Of a stretch of 64,000 nt of DNA, positions 21,901 to 33,100 are shown piece by piece. Source of the stretch: Meandrina meandrites (lineage: Eukaryota > Cnidaria > Anthozoa > Scleractinia > Meandrinidae); assembly GCA_963693305.1 (NCBI GenBank), contig OY855905.1, positions 4,929,201 through 4,993,200 of the forward strand, written 5' to 3'. A program made the position numbers and the translations under genes. How positions within the stretch are numbered: the first letter of the stretch is position 1; every line of letters starts with the position of its first letter. A model generated the notes under the pieces. The model had not been told where the DNA came from and made no database searches. It was given only the letters and a program-made list of their open reading frames with translations.

Positions 21901-24657
21901 ACAGTGACCCAAGTCAGGGCTCGAACCCGGACATTCCATCCAAAGCCCAGGGCACTAACCATTAGGCCGCCATGCCTCTCATGTACTGTACATGTATGTA
22001 TTAAGTTTGAAATTGCAGAATATGAATTGTATAACAAAGGAAAATACCAAATTGTCCCAAGGGTAAAATTGAACCACAACAGAATCATTTGAATATGTAT
22101 GATTGACTTTCTTGCATTCCTTTCACTTTGTGTAGCACAATATCCTGGCCAGAATGTGAGGAATATTTGACAAAGTATCAGGTATTCACATGACTTTGTG
22201 TGTTTCTTTTTTTTATAGTGCAAAAGACCTCCCCCCCCCCAACCAAATTATCCTTCTCTCTGTCTCTTAAGGTAGCAGGAGAGCCTTGCATTGAGAGTCA
22301 TACTTGCATGATGGTAATAGCATTTATGATGTCTGCAAAGCTGAAAACAATTCTTTTAGTGCTTCAAATGCTGGGTTTCTTTATCAAATTTCCTTTGGCT
22401 TAATGACAACACTGTATGTTGTTGTTGTTGATATACCAGACATTTTTGTTAGAATATCCCGTCCCCCTCCCCTCCCTCCCTCAGTCCCTCCCAAAATTAA
22501 AGTCAAGATGAAAAGTTCCGTTTAGGTGGATGGCAAACCAGTTTGTTTTTCATTTTCATTTGTCTTGTTGCCATTATCGGAATTGAATGCATTCACAATT
22601 AGAGGAAGCCATGCAGAACATCCTCAGCAGTTTTGACTGTAAAAACTGGAGATGATTGACATCCACTAAAACTTGACTTCTCTCCTGACATTTATGCTTG
22701 GAAGATCGTGTGTGATTGATCGGGTTCCAGCAAGTGTGACAACTAGTGTGAGAAAAAAGGTCTTTAATCTGCACGGCTTGCATGATCAGTGTCTGCATTT
22801 TTGGCATCACCAACAGAATCAAAGATTATTCTGCTCAAAGCTGATTTGCCGTTCAGCAGTTGATATTAACCAATAATTACGTGTGGGCTCAAGAAATCAA
22901 CGTCTGTGTTTTTAACCTTGGCATTGACCAAAAGAAAAGAGATTGACTAGTTCCCTCATATGGCTCATTTATTGTGTCGAGAAAAGTATGGTTATCTTCT
23001 TAAACACAGGATTATTAGTTTTTGTATAATTATTGGGTGTTTCGTTGTGTGACTATTCATTGATACAATGTCATTATATTGCTTTGTGAATATCACAGAA
23101 CCCAAGAGAAGCTGATGCAATGACAAAAGTACAAGCAGAACTGGATGAAACTAAAATAGTCTTAGTAAGTGCAACACAAACAAAAATAATGATTAATGAT
23201 CTTCCTCACAAAAACTGTGTAATATCTTAGCAATCGCCTGTAGTCCGATCAAGCATGATAGCCAACCATAATTACTTTCTGCATGCAGCTAGGATTCACT
23301 TTAAGTGTGACGTCTGTATATGCTGGTTGAAATCACTGTCAAGATTTTTTTGATTGGCTGTGACAGGGGTAGACCAGTAGTGTGGGACCTGGTGTTTTCT
23401 TTCTTGCAGTCTACTGATTTTAAAAACACTCACTTGTTCTCTGCCAGTTTGTTGCAAGTTTGTGCTTGTAGACGGCATAACTTACTGGTCAATGAAGTTC
23501 ATTTCCTTTGCATCATCTGTCTGATCTGCTGATCAATATGAACTTGATCGACAGCTCTCCTGACCAGTATTATTTACAGTGTATGTGTGTGTTTCAGACA
23601 AGGGGGGTCATTTCCAATCAAAACTAAGAATATACCTCAACCCCCTTAAGACTCAATTTAGAATGCCCGACTGCTAGTGATTTCGGCAATGATCATCACA
23701 GTCGTCTGCATCATATTCTGTGTTGGAGTTTTTCTTCTTAATTTTCAACCGATCTTTGTCTTAGTATTACCTTATAGCTCTCTCCGATTCTTTTTCAATG
23801 GTTAGTTTTTTGTTTTTCTTTCTCGTCGCACTTTTGAATTAAACCCCTAAACGAGATCAATCTGGGCGTGGCTCGAGCTTTTTTGACTCCTAAAAGATAC
23901 CCCCCAAAACTGAAAAATCATTTTCTATGTCTTCGCGTGCAACCCTAAACGAGACCTTGTTTAAATCTGCAATTTAAACAGCCCTAAGCGAGACGATGAC
24001 CTTCCTTAACTCTTATAGAATCCCCCCCCCCCCCCCGATTCTTTACTACATGTATATGCATTAATGTGCTTTTTTTTTTCTTTCCAGCATAACACAATAG
24101 AGGCAGTGCTACAAAGAGGAGAGAAACTCGATGATCTTGTAGAGAAATCAGAAGGATTGACCCTTCAATCAAAAGCCTTCTACAAAACTGTAAGTGAAAT
24201 AACTAATTAGGGATTTACATATTAAGTCGTCCTCACTGAATCTGGATTGTTTACCATAGTTTTGCAGCCAAGGACGTTCTAATGTTGTTGAACATTGTGG
24301 AAAAAGATATGGAGAACAGAATGTCGATCATGCCACTTATTATTAGCGGCTGAGTAACAGAGGCCAAACGAACCAGCATTTGCGTGTAACGTTTGTTGAG
24401 AATACGTGCGTGTCATTCACCATAGCCGTCACTATCACTCGTGCGTCGTTCCTTTTATTTCATGATTTCATTACCGGTACATCCACACCCACTTCCATCA
24501 GTTAAAGTTGCAAAAATTGTTGATTAAAAAATTACTTCTGCAGTTGCAGATATACATGAATCTTTATTTTGTTTTATATCAAGTACTATCCTGACAGCTC
24601 TTTTTTTAATTGTTTCAACAGGCGAGGAAAACAAATTCTTGTTGCTGTATACAATGA
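14550..24657 (+). CDS. YKT6: Synaptobrevin homologue YKT6 (R-SNARE), 8 exons
   Basis: Exons 14550-14650, 19448-19530, 19994-20094, 21205-21263, 22136-22181, 23099-23164, 24088-24189, 24622-24657; all GT-AG with phases that join cleanly to 197 residues (human 198). YKT6 is an R-SNARE for ER-Golgi, endosomal and autophagosome fusion that cycles between cytosol and membrane. The N-terminal longin domain starts [10 protein letters not shown] and includes [29 protein letters not shown] and [13 protein letters not shown]. The SNARE motif runs from [19 protein letters not shown] through [13 protein letters not shown] to [11 protein letters not shown], with the central arginine (QRGEK) kept. The end is NSCCCIQ: a CaaX-type box with an adjacent cysteine for palmitoylation, differing from the human CCAIM ending. 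Intron 1 is ~4.8 kb and full of fold-back elements. Confidence 0.95.
15007..16144. mobile_element. ~1.1-kb inverted-repeat element in YKT6 intron 1
   Basis: Outer ends ttaaggacgttcgcgccaaa and attagcgcgaacgtccttaa are reverse complements. Just inside are matching words (cacgttcagatttt near 15036 and 15884, the latter in direct orientation). A second MITE (15069-15543) is inserted in it. Confidence 0.55.
15069..15543 (+). mobile_element. GC-rich MITE, copy 1
   Basis: Terminal inverted repeats atgcatcagtcaattccagc and gctggaattgactgatgcat bracket cccgggg-rich arms. An inverted copy of the same element is at 26771-27226, matching over almost its full length (cgtggtttcgaaaccgtgga, gctagtccatgaaggactag). 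Confidence 0.85.
16550..18500. mobile_element. ~1.95-kb fold-back element with a huge internal palindrome
   Basis: The end sequence ccttaaagagggggacattgggg (left, ~16552) recurs inverted as ccccaatgtccccctcctta (right, ~18476). Near both ends are runs of aataccgc. The centre, 17519-18261, is a palindrome with arms of ~345 bp. It lies in YKT6 intron 1. No transposase frame is seen, so it is non-autonomous. Confidence 0.6.
17519..18261. repeat. ~740-bp near-perfect palindrome
   Basis: The left arm from cattacagtcgaaaccgaag to about 17868 is the reverse complement of about 17915 to 18261, with only scattered differences. The loop is ~45 bp. Could form a large hairpin or cruciform. The arms are far longer than a usual MITE terminus. 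Confidence 0.85.
18630..18920 (-). mobile_element. MITE, copy 1 (pair with 29655-29945)
   Basis: Contains caatggtatataagctcatg and the hairpin half ggatatgagattgttatagc / catatccaactttccc. The inverse of the copy at 29655-29945. Ends in aattattgttaa. In YKT6 intron 1. Confidence 0.7.
20285..20936. mobile_element. ~650-bp MITE in YKT6 intron 3
   Basis: Left end gacaagtctccaggcat and right end atatccctggaaacttgtc are imperfect inverted repeats. Both flanks repeat gattactcat / atgagtaatc words many times. No coding content. Confidence 0.6.
21575..21985 (-). mobile_element. tRNA-derived SINE, minus strand, in YKT6 intron 4
   Basis: Read on the minus strand, it starts with a tRNA-like head: A box near ggcctaatggttagtgc and B box gggttcgagccctg (plus positions ~21915-21970). 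It ends with the tail ggatgggatgctagtccatc (plus ~21648). Same family as 11868-12480 and 13505-13630. Confidence 0.75.
22190..23090. other. YKT6 intron 5, nothing further recognised
   Basis: Contains a C-run (~22231-22241) and short open frames. No repeat or antisense gene is supported. Confidence 0.4.
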
Positions 24658-24699
24658 ATTATTTGGTGGAGTTTAATCAGAGGACCCGAGTTATTTTTG

Positions 24700-25500
24700 T
24701 ATATAGATAAAAGTGTTTGCGTTCTAGACCAAAGGTGATCTACAAAAAGCCATTTTCGAATATAAAGATTCTAACTTCGCGAGCGTCTCGGAGTAATATG
24801 ATAAAGAAATCACTTAATTCAACGAGAGTTATAATTTTAACATGTCGAAAATGGCCAACTGAAAGAGCTATTTCCAAGAGGAAAGTTCTAATTAAACCTT
24901 TCGCCTTTCCGCTGTACACTACGTCTACACTTGTATTGATCCTAAATTGTACTGCTACAATGCCAACGACTTGGTAAATGTACGCATTTAGGAAAAGCAA
25001 ACGTTTTTATAACGGTATTTACATGAATGATACATAGAAAAAATAACTAGCATCTGTATAAGAAGAAAAAGTATAAGCTCTGAAGTAAAAATTCTCTCAA
25101 GGCGTATTTGTTGTTATTGCAATGTTATGCTGTGTTCGCCAAATAGCCCGTATTTACTAACTATTCAGTGAAGTGAATTGCTTTCCAAAAAACCTCACGG
25201 CCTTGCTTCAAATGGAAAGCCACACCGAAAACGTAAAGATATGAATTTTTATTTTCTTAAATATTATAAATCGTAAAAGAAGCAACAATTGCGCGTTTCA
25301 CATAAGGGTAAGGACGCCTGTAGCCTCCCACGCAGGGGCGATCGTGTTTCTGCCCCCCCCCCCCCCCCCCCAAGGATGTTAAGGTTTGACGTCACTGATG
25401 ATTTTGAAGAGCTGTATGCTCAAGAGCAAATAACTCAAAACTCCTCAACCATCAGGTGTACCAAGTGCAGAGGGAACAACTTGAAACCGTGTTATCGAGG
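24700..25500. other. Downstream flank of YKT6, no gene recognised
   Basis: Two overlapping 86-residue open frames on opposite strands at 24717-25000 have no recognisable content. A C-run lies at about 25353-25371. Confidence 0.4.
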
Positions 25501-25524
25501 ATCTCAAAAATGGTCAATGAACGG

Positions 25525-25805
25525 AAGTCAGTGTAGTCAACGAAGTCAGAGTATTCAGTGTAGTTAGTGTAGTCATGGAAGTCAATGTAGGAAGTGCAGT
25601 CAGTGTAGTCAACGTCGTCCGTGTAGTAAGTGAAGTCACTTTAGTCGTTGTAGTAGGTGTAGTCATTGCAGTCAGTGTAGTCAGTGTACTCAATATAGTC
25701 AGTGTAGTCAGTGTAGTGGATTTAGTTAGTCTAGTCAATGCACTGTCACTTTAGTCAGTGTACTCACTGTAAACAGTGTAGTCAATGTAGGCATTGTAGT
25801 CACTC
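25525..25805. repeat. gtagtcagt-type minisatellite
   Basis: Degenerate tandem repeats of 9-12 bp built on agtcagtgt / gtagtcaat over about 280 bp. The minus-strand frame here gives a Thr/Leu-rich low-complexity peptide that is not a real protein. Confidence 0.85.
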
Positions 25806-26251
25806 AGACTCGTTTCCAGTCGCTCCTGAGGCGGTTTTGACGAGTTTTGACTAGAACGCATTGCATCAAGGGAAGGCCGCAACCCTCACATCATTTCTCC
25901 CCAGTCTTTCATCACCTTTGAAGAACAAATAAGTAGGAACTGGGAACGAGTCTGGTAGTCACTGCAGCCAGTCCTTTCAAACCCGCTCCTTTACGTTTTA
26001 GTCCACTTTTGCCCAAGATTTTGCGCGCGAACGGAAATTGCACTTTTAGTGCAAGACACCTATTCATCCAGGATATAGGATATCTTCGACAATTTCTTCT
26101 GCCTGCGCGTTTCGCTTTTTTTATTTTCACAAAGGTCAAACTTGGCTCCTCTGCTCCCTGTGACTTGGCCAGGGAGAGAAATAAATCGTCGCTTTTTCGT
26201 AAACGAGTAAGGTGACCTAGATCAGTTTTTTTTCTCGTATTTTTGTTCCCC

Positions 26252-27555
26252 CGGGGTATCCAATCGATGAAATCGATAATCGATGACAATCGATATCAAT
26301 CGATACCAATCGATAGCAATTAATCGATTGATATTGATAATCGATGACCAATCGATGGCGAAGATTCGTGTGGTTATCGATTGGTATCGATTTTCAATAA
26401 CAATCGATATAATAATTGATATCGATTGGTTGCAGATTTCGTCACGTGTCAAAAACTGAAAGCTGACGGAATAGGCAGATAAATATCACATCTCATTTTT
26501 TTAATTGCAAACAGATTTCATTTTAACTCCCTAGAGTTACACAGAAATATTTGCATGTACAAGTGGCAAAGAGGATCCACAAGCTCGGATTGTAGGTGGC
26601 CGAGCTGTCCACGATTGTTAACTACTTTAAACGCGTTTCCGCGTTCTCCCCTCTTCTTGTTAGCAGTAAACACTTCACCGACATTCACCTCAAAACGACA
26701 AAGATGATAGCCTTTGACAACGCATCTTACATTCAGTAGAGCCTCTTCCCGGACTTCTTGCGTAGACATTATGCATCAGTCAATTCCAGCAGTGCCCATC
26801 CCCCCCCCGGGCTGACCCCCAGGCATTAGTATTTCTTTGGTAAATTCCCCGGGGTGGGGATGAGGGAACCGGGCAAATGCCCCGCTCCCGGGTTGATTGT
26901 TTTCAGTCTCTCGATAGGTGATATAAGAATATAATACAAGTTGTTGCTTCTTGACAATGAAGAAATGTCTAAATTTCAGAAAATATACCACGAGCTTCTC
27001 TAGTCCTTCATGGACTAGCTAATCTGCAACGTAGTCCACGTCTTGGCCTATAAACGCCTCCATCACGAATACGCGACTCACTCCACGGTTTCGAAACCAC
27101 GTGTCAAATGCCCGGGGGTCAACCCGAGGTACGCAAATGCCCCACCCCCGGGACGGGCAACATTAGGAAATGCCCCGGGGGTGCCCGGGGGGGGGGGATG
27201 GGCACTTCTGGAATTGACTGATGCATTATGAAATGGAAAGGCAATGACGGGCAGGTGAGTAATTCAAGTACACGTGCAGCGGTGTTTGTTCTTTGCATTG
27301 AGAAGACTGGGTCGGAGTTTGTTACCAATTTCGTCACCAGGGCTTCCTAAAATGGCGGATGATCGGACAGGTGGCGAGCGTGACGTCTGTTCGAGTTTAA
27401 TGTGCCAATCGATACCAATCGATGAACGGTTTTTGTGTGGTTATCGATTGATCATCGATTGACCGATACCAATCGATACCAACTAATTTTATCGATTGAT
27501 ATCGATTGATCGATTGGTTTTCCGATCATTGATTTTCATCGATTGGATACCCCGG
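26252..27555. mobile_element. Fold-back element with ATCGAT-rich arms, split by a MITE
   Basis: Left end ccggggtatccaatcgatga and right end tcatcgattggataccccgg are reverse complements. Both arms (26252-26450, 27405-27555) are packed with atcgatac / atcgatt words. The middle holds the GC-rich MITE copy at 26771-27226. Confidence 0.7.
26771..27226 (-). mobile_element. GC-rich MITE, copy 2
   Basis: Inverted copy of 15069-15543 with the same atgcatcagtcaattccagc termini and internal cacggtttcgaaaccacg. The high similarity suggests recent activity. Confidence 0.85.
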
Positions 27556-27559
27556 GTTT

Positions 27560-28600
27560 TGTTTCATTTCCTCACGAAACGGTATTGTTTTGGATTCGAT
27601 GTGAACTATTTACACAGTGAGGGCTACTATCCAATCAGAAGAACGCTCTTAACCACAATGTCAACACGGTGTAGCAAAGGCAAACAATCTCAATCTCGTA
27701 AAAACATGTTCTTCAAATATCAGAAAGATAATCGTCTGACGACTGCAATGCTTTTAAGTTCGATTAAAGCGATGTCTTGGCGAATAATTGTAAAGTAGGC
27801 TCTTTCCGTGTTTAATTGTCAAGTAAACATTCTAGCTACATGTATATTCTAAGAAAAAAAAATCCCACCAATGAGAGTGCTTGCAAGAGCAAACAAAGAC
27901 ACGATGCCTGTTTGCTGGCAGGAAGCCACGAAAAAGGGCAAGAGAAGGGCTAATTAGGAAGATTCTTTTCATTCTTATCCTTCCGCGATCTGGAAACGAA
28001 ACACTATTTCTATTTGAAATAGCTGCTTGTTGGTGTACATGTACTTTGCCAGAACTCGTAAGTTCAGCTCTGTTTCGGGGGAATGATCTTTTGTAAAATG
28101 ACTGGCCCCAAGGGAGTCCCCTCCACCCCCTTCCCGGCAGGCAGGGATCGTTGTAGTGGAATAAGAAATTCGTTGGAGAGTTGCCCATTCAAGAGCTTTT
28201 TCACTCGTAAAATAAAAATTTATATTCACAACGTTTGTTTTGTACGAAATAACACAAAGACGAATCAACTATAAAGCCCCGGCTAAACGATCAAGTATTT
28301 TCATCCAACATCGTGTTGGAAGAGCGTGTTTGACCGTTTTGCCGCCTTTCTCAACACTGTATTCAAATGGTTTCCCATGTTTGATCTAGATCAAACATTT
28401 TCATCCAACATTTTGCTTCACGAGCAAATGTTTGATCGTTTAGTCACCTCTGCAAACAAAGCAAGCCCAGGCGGGAAAAAGCAACCAATCAGAAACTGGA
28501 TCGGTTTGACGCGCGCGCGTGCACGTTATTAAATTTCAGCGGTAATACACAGAAAGCGTTACGTGGGCTCACTTTGTTCTATGTTTGATCAAACATTGTT
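27560..28600. other. No gene recognised; inverted tttgatc/gatcaaa words
   Basis: From about 28290 to 28600 the words catccaaca, tgtttgatc and gatcaaaca recur in both orientations, suggesting a decayed fold-back element. The rest is AT-rich with short frames. Confidence 0.4.
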
Positions 28601-28612
28601 CGCGAGTCTCCA

Positions 28613-28682
28613 GTGGCTCAGTGGTTAGATCATCCGATTTAGAATTCGGAGGGTCGTGAGTTCGAATCCCATCTGGGGCTCT
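28613..28682 (+). other. tRNA-like sequence (probably SINE-derived)
   Basis: A-box region ggctcagtggttaga and B box gagttcgaatccc. An acceptor-like pairing ctccag / ctgggg is present and an anticodon stem tccga / tcgga surrounds an 8-nt loop. The odd loop and mismatches in the D and T stems argue against a working tRNA. Confidence 0.4.
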
Positions 28683-28924
28683 AAGGATTGATTCGTCTCT
28701 GTGTTTTCATATTTATTTTTATTATGCATTGTAGTCACTCTCTCTCTTTTCATTGGCTAAGAGCCTGCAGTTAATTCTGGGAATCAGCGCAACCTACAGA
28801 TAATTCACTAATCTGCTAGCAGATTTCAAGTTCACGGGAGGTCAGTGGCATCTTACACACAGCAAAGTAAAAAAAAAAAACATGTCTCGTTGACAGTGCG
28901 TTTGTTGTTATTTTAAAACAATGT

Positions 28925-29052
28925 ATAATAAAACAGTTATTAGATTTGGTTTTTGTGATATCCGGAATAATCAAGGTCTCGGTAAGCGTTATCAGCACTT
29001 ACCTCGACCTTGATTATTCTGGAAATCACAAAAACCTCATCCAATAATTGTT
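28925..29052. repeat. ~125-bp inverted repeat
   Basis: aacagttattagatttggtt and gaataatcaaggtc on the left pair with gaccttgattattc and aacctcatccaataattgtt on the right. MITE-sized hairpin. Confidence 0.65.
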
Positions 29053-29447
29053 TAGTATCAGCAGTTTTATTTCGTACTGCTGGTAAACTGCAACACAGAC
29101 GAAACATATTTTGTAGAAAGTTTATTTCAGCATTGTACAGTCAAAATTTAATAAACACCACGTGATTCGAAGAACAGTACACAACATGAGACCAGATAAT
29201 GCATCAAGAATGGTAACAACTTCACAGTTCCTCACAATCACAAAAATTGAAATTGTTCGTCTAAAACAGGGGCACTGAAAAGAAAACAGGAGAACTGATT
29301 ACTTTTAAATATACATTTTGTACCGCTGTGCAAGATAAAAAAGTTTTATTACCCTGTGTGAGCTTCCTTATACAACTTCTATTAATTTTACAATTCCTTG
29401 GCAATAAATGGTTTCATTTCAGGACTACGGTACATGTGCATGTAGCT

Positions 29448-29474
29448 GGGGGGGGGGGGGGGGGGGGGGGGGGG
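29448..29474. repeat. G homopolymer run
   Basis: About 27 consecutive G; the assembled length is likely unreliable. Confidence 0.9.
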
Positions 29475-29654
29475 CAATGGCTAAAAATCAACCAACCATT
29501 AGCTGTTGCAAGCCCCATATTTTATAAGTACATGTACATGTATTTAAGTAAGTACTGTCCTTAAAAGCATTTTTTGACTTACACGAAAAAGCCTCTTGTA
29601 CTTGTTAAAGAGAACCTCTGCTCTTGAGGAAAGTTACTGTACTCTGCCCATGTG

Positions 29655-29741
29655 TATATTTAACAATTATTCCACGAGCGCGCGTTGGATATGAGATGGT
29701 AGATAGCCAACGAGGTGCGTAGCGCCGAGTTGGCTATAACG

Positions 29742-29775
<34 letters not shown>

Positions 29776-29945
29776 TTTTATCAAAAACGCCCAAAAGAAT
29801 TGCAATATTTGAGCTCCCCAGCTGTTTTCGTTGACGCGTATCGGCTACGAAACGCATGGTGAATGGTATATGAGCTCATATACCATTGCCTGTTAGCCAA
29901 TCAAATCTCAGTTTTTGCAATATACCATTGCTAGTTTTTAATAAA
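29655..29945 (+). mobile_element. MITE, copy 2 (pair with 18630-18920)
   Basis: Starts taacaattattccacgagcg, with the inverse gcgagtggaataattgtt at 29760-29777, then a segment ggtatatgagctcatatacc and gttagccaatcaaatctcag shared with copy 1. Confidence 0.7.
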
Positions 29946-30128
29946 CATGTATATGTCGTGGTTCAGTTTTATCATTGGTTCAAGTTTTATTTTCCTTTGG
30001 TTTTTGGGTATGGTGATGTATGATAGTGAGTTTAAAACAAAGGAAAATAAAATTTGAGCTAAGGACAAAATTGAGCCAAAACATCTACAAACATCTACAA
30101 ATAAAAATTATATAACTTTTTTATAATA

Positions 30129-33100
30129 TTACATTGCACCTTTCATTAATAATCCCACAAACAAACCTTTTGCAGCCTCAGCTTTTCTAATTGCCTCTAG
30201 TTCTGCTTTTTCCTTGGCCCGCAGAGCTTCTACCTCCCTGTCATGAGCTGCTATGGGTTTGAGGTACTCTGAGGAGATTTTTTAAAACAACAATTTATTT
30301 GAAGCCATTGCACTGTCTTGAAAAGATAGAATTAATCATAGAGTTCCTAGAGGCTTCTTGGTGTACATGTACAGTGCAAGGAATCAGATACTAAATTTTG
30401 TTTTTGGTACATTTTGTTTTTGTCTCTCCACCCACATGCTAGTATATTCACTTAATTCTGAACTGTACTGTACAATATATTGAGCCTAGATTATATGTAA
30501 CAACATGTCCAGTGCATGCAGCTAAGGGTAGCTAGCGCTTTTGTTGGTTCACCTATTTGTCGCGTAATTGGCGCGTGATCATGTGGGTGTCCAATTACAG
30601 GTATCCAATTTGAATTTGTTCATACTGAATATCTGTAATTGGACATCTGCGGCACTTGTGCATCAATCACATGCACTCGAATGGGTTTTTTTCTTGCTGT
30701 TTCCATTCTGTTTGTAAAACTGATTGAATATATCTTTGACTTTTTCACTTAGAGGTTCTCAAAGACTTCTTAACCACAGAATTTGTTATTGATATGATTA
30801 GTTACTAATTGGACCTCCTGTTGTACAATTCAGGGAGTAATCATGCTCGCAATTTCAAATTGGCTGAGCGTGCAAATTACTCGCACGATTTCTCCCTGAA
30901 TTGTACTCCACTCAGTTCAATTACTATTACTAACTAGCTTTTAATAAGGATGTGTAATTTGCACGGAATTTTACCACAAGAACTACGTGTACTGTATCAT
31001 AACAAACTAGTCCAGGTTTACTGTTTAAATAATGCTCTTGAAGATGAGGGTAGTCCATTCAACCAAAGTTGGACACCGCCACATAAAAGAAGCCATAGCT
31101 TATAAATCGCACGAGGCTCAGAAGGTACCAAGTTGTAGCATTGTCCCTCAGGGAGGGAGATGAGCATAACCGAGTGAGTGAGTAGGTGTGTTTGCAAGTT
31201 TGAAAGATATTGATTTCACTGTAAGAAGGATGACTTGAAATTTGTGCTTTATCTGAAGAAGGGGTTTAATGAATGGAGAAAAAAAGTGAATATAGACTAA
31301 CAGTTCCTGATAATTTAAAATAGAAGTTTTCAATAAGACACAAACACACACACAAAAACAAAAACAAAAGACAAAATGGTGGTCTGTTTAAATGAACCAA
31401 AGGTTGAAGAAAGGGTTGTAAACTGAACAAAAAAAAATTCCCATACTTAATTTGCCATTTTCAACACCAACCAAAATTGAAGTCAATATTCAAGAACAAA
31501 TTTAACCATGAATTCTTTTAAAGAAAATACAGTGTCTTTAACATTCTTCCATTGATAGCTGGTGAAGACATGCAAGACGTTTCAAGTTACAGTAACTGTA
31601 ACAATAACAAGAAATAATTATTTCCTTGAATGTGACAGGAATGCTTTTATACATGTATGATCTTAGTATAATGAGGTAAGAGTCGTGCAGCATCTTCACT
31701 GTTCTTTTTTGCAGCCATTTTTAACGAAATATATATTACAGTTTTTATGTGTCTGTTTTGTTGCATGTGAAATGATCTTTGCAGTGATGTACTTTAAATT
31801 TATTAACTTGGATGTTTGCAGTATGTGCTAGCTATATTTGAAAAATTTGTACACCATTTCTTGCTAAAAATTGCCATGATCAAAATGGCCAGTGTCCTGA
31901 TCATCTTTTTGACAAAATGCGCAATGATAAAAGGGTTAAGGGCCCACTGACATATAATTTTTGGATCCGTTGCTAGGAACTTTAATAGCGAGCATGTCGA
32001 ACCCACTACATAATCTACGATTACCCCTAGTTATAATTATCTAATTTTGTAAGCAAACTCATAGCAGTTGCTCTCATTATTATGCACATTACATTTTAAA
32101 GAAATGATAGGCATTATACCAGAAACCCATAAGGGTTGAAACGTGCAACTCCCTATGATTCGCATTGTACAAAGCGTTTGAACATTCGTTTCCATTAAGT
32201 ACCATATTTGGAAAACCACGAGAAGAAAATCAACCAATCAAAATTGCAATATTTGGATTAAATTCACAGCGTGCGCTAGCTCGCGCTAAATGGCGTAATC
32301 TTGTTTTTAAACAACTTTGGTTAAATAGAGTTAAATTTGGTTAAATTCCTCTGTTTCATCGTCATTTAATGGTCCGGAGAACTTCACTTGGATACTCTTG
32401 ATGAATTTCTTTAGTTTCTGTGAGTAATTCACGGTGTTTAGGTCGGAATTCAAGTGACTTACCGCAAAAGCGAAAATTTTCTTGCGTGTGTCGTTACGTG
32501 TGTAAATCATTCGCGTACAAGCTCCTTGTGTTTCCAAATATGGTACTTGGCAAACTGAATGTTCGAACGCTGTGAACGCGCGTTATACGTTTCAATTCCT
32601 TATGAGTTTCTGATTATACATGATGAAGTCAAATGTGCAAAATTCACCACCAAAACACAAGTAAGTTATACTGTTTTTCACATGGGTATTCTTTTCACCT
32701 TTGCTGCTTTGGAGATTCCTTCATGATAAAATTTGCAAGTCTGCACTTTGAAAGCCAGGCTTGGTGGTGAAACTAGCCAGTCTGACATGCATATGCATTT
32801 AAGAGATACATGTATGTATTAAATAAAATGTGTTTTACCATTTCTCTTGTATCCATAGGCCAAGCCGACCAACAGTGCAGCATATCTTGAAAACTGTTGA
32901 GTAATAAAATTTGGATTTATTTTAGGGCAGCTATAGACATGAATCTCTTATCATTATTCATCATTATTAAAAGCATCCAGTTTGATGTTACCTGCAGCTG
33001 TGACCATAAAATCTATCATCCTCAGAGCAAAATAAAATCATAATACTTCTTATGTAAGCATGAAGGAGATAATATGTATATTCAGGAAGTTTCATCAAGC

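Noticed and set aside
24717..25000. Overlapping 86-residue frames on both strands
   Set aside because: No recognisable content, no splice context; chance frames.
25514..25738. Minus-strand Thr/Leu-rich frame as a protein
   Set aside because: It is the translation of a 9-12-bp tandem repeat.
28613..28682. Functional tRNA gene
   Set aside because: The anticodon loop has eight bases, D and T stems have mismatches, and similar tRNA-like heads in the window belong to SINEs.
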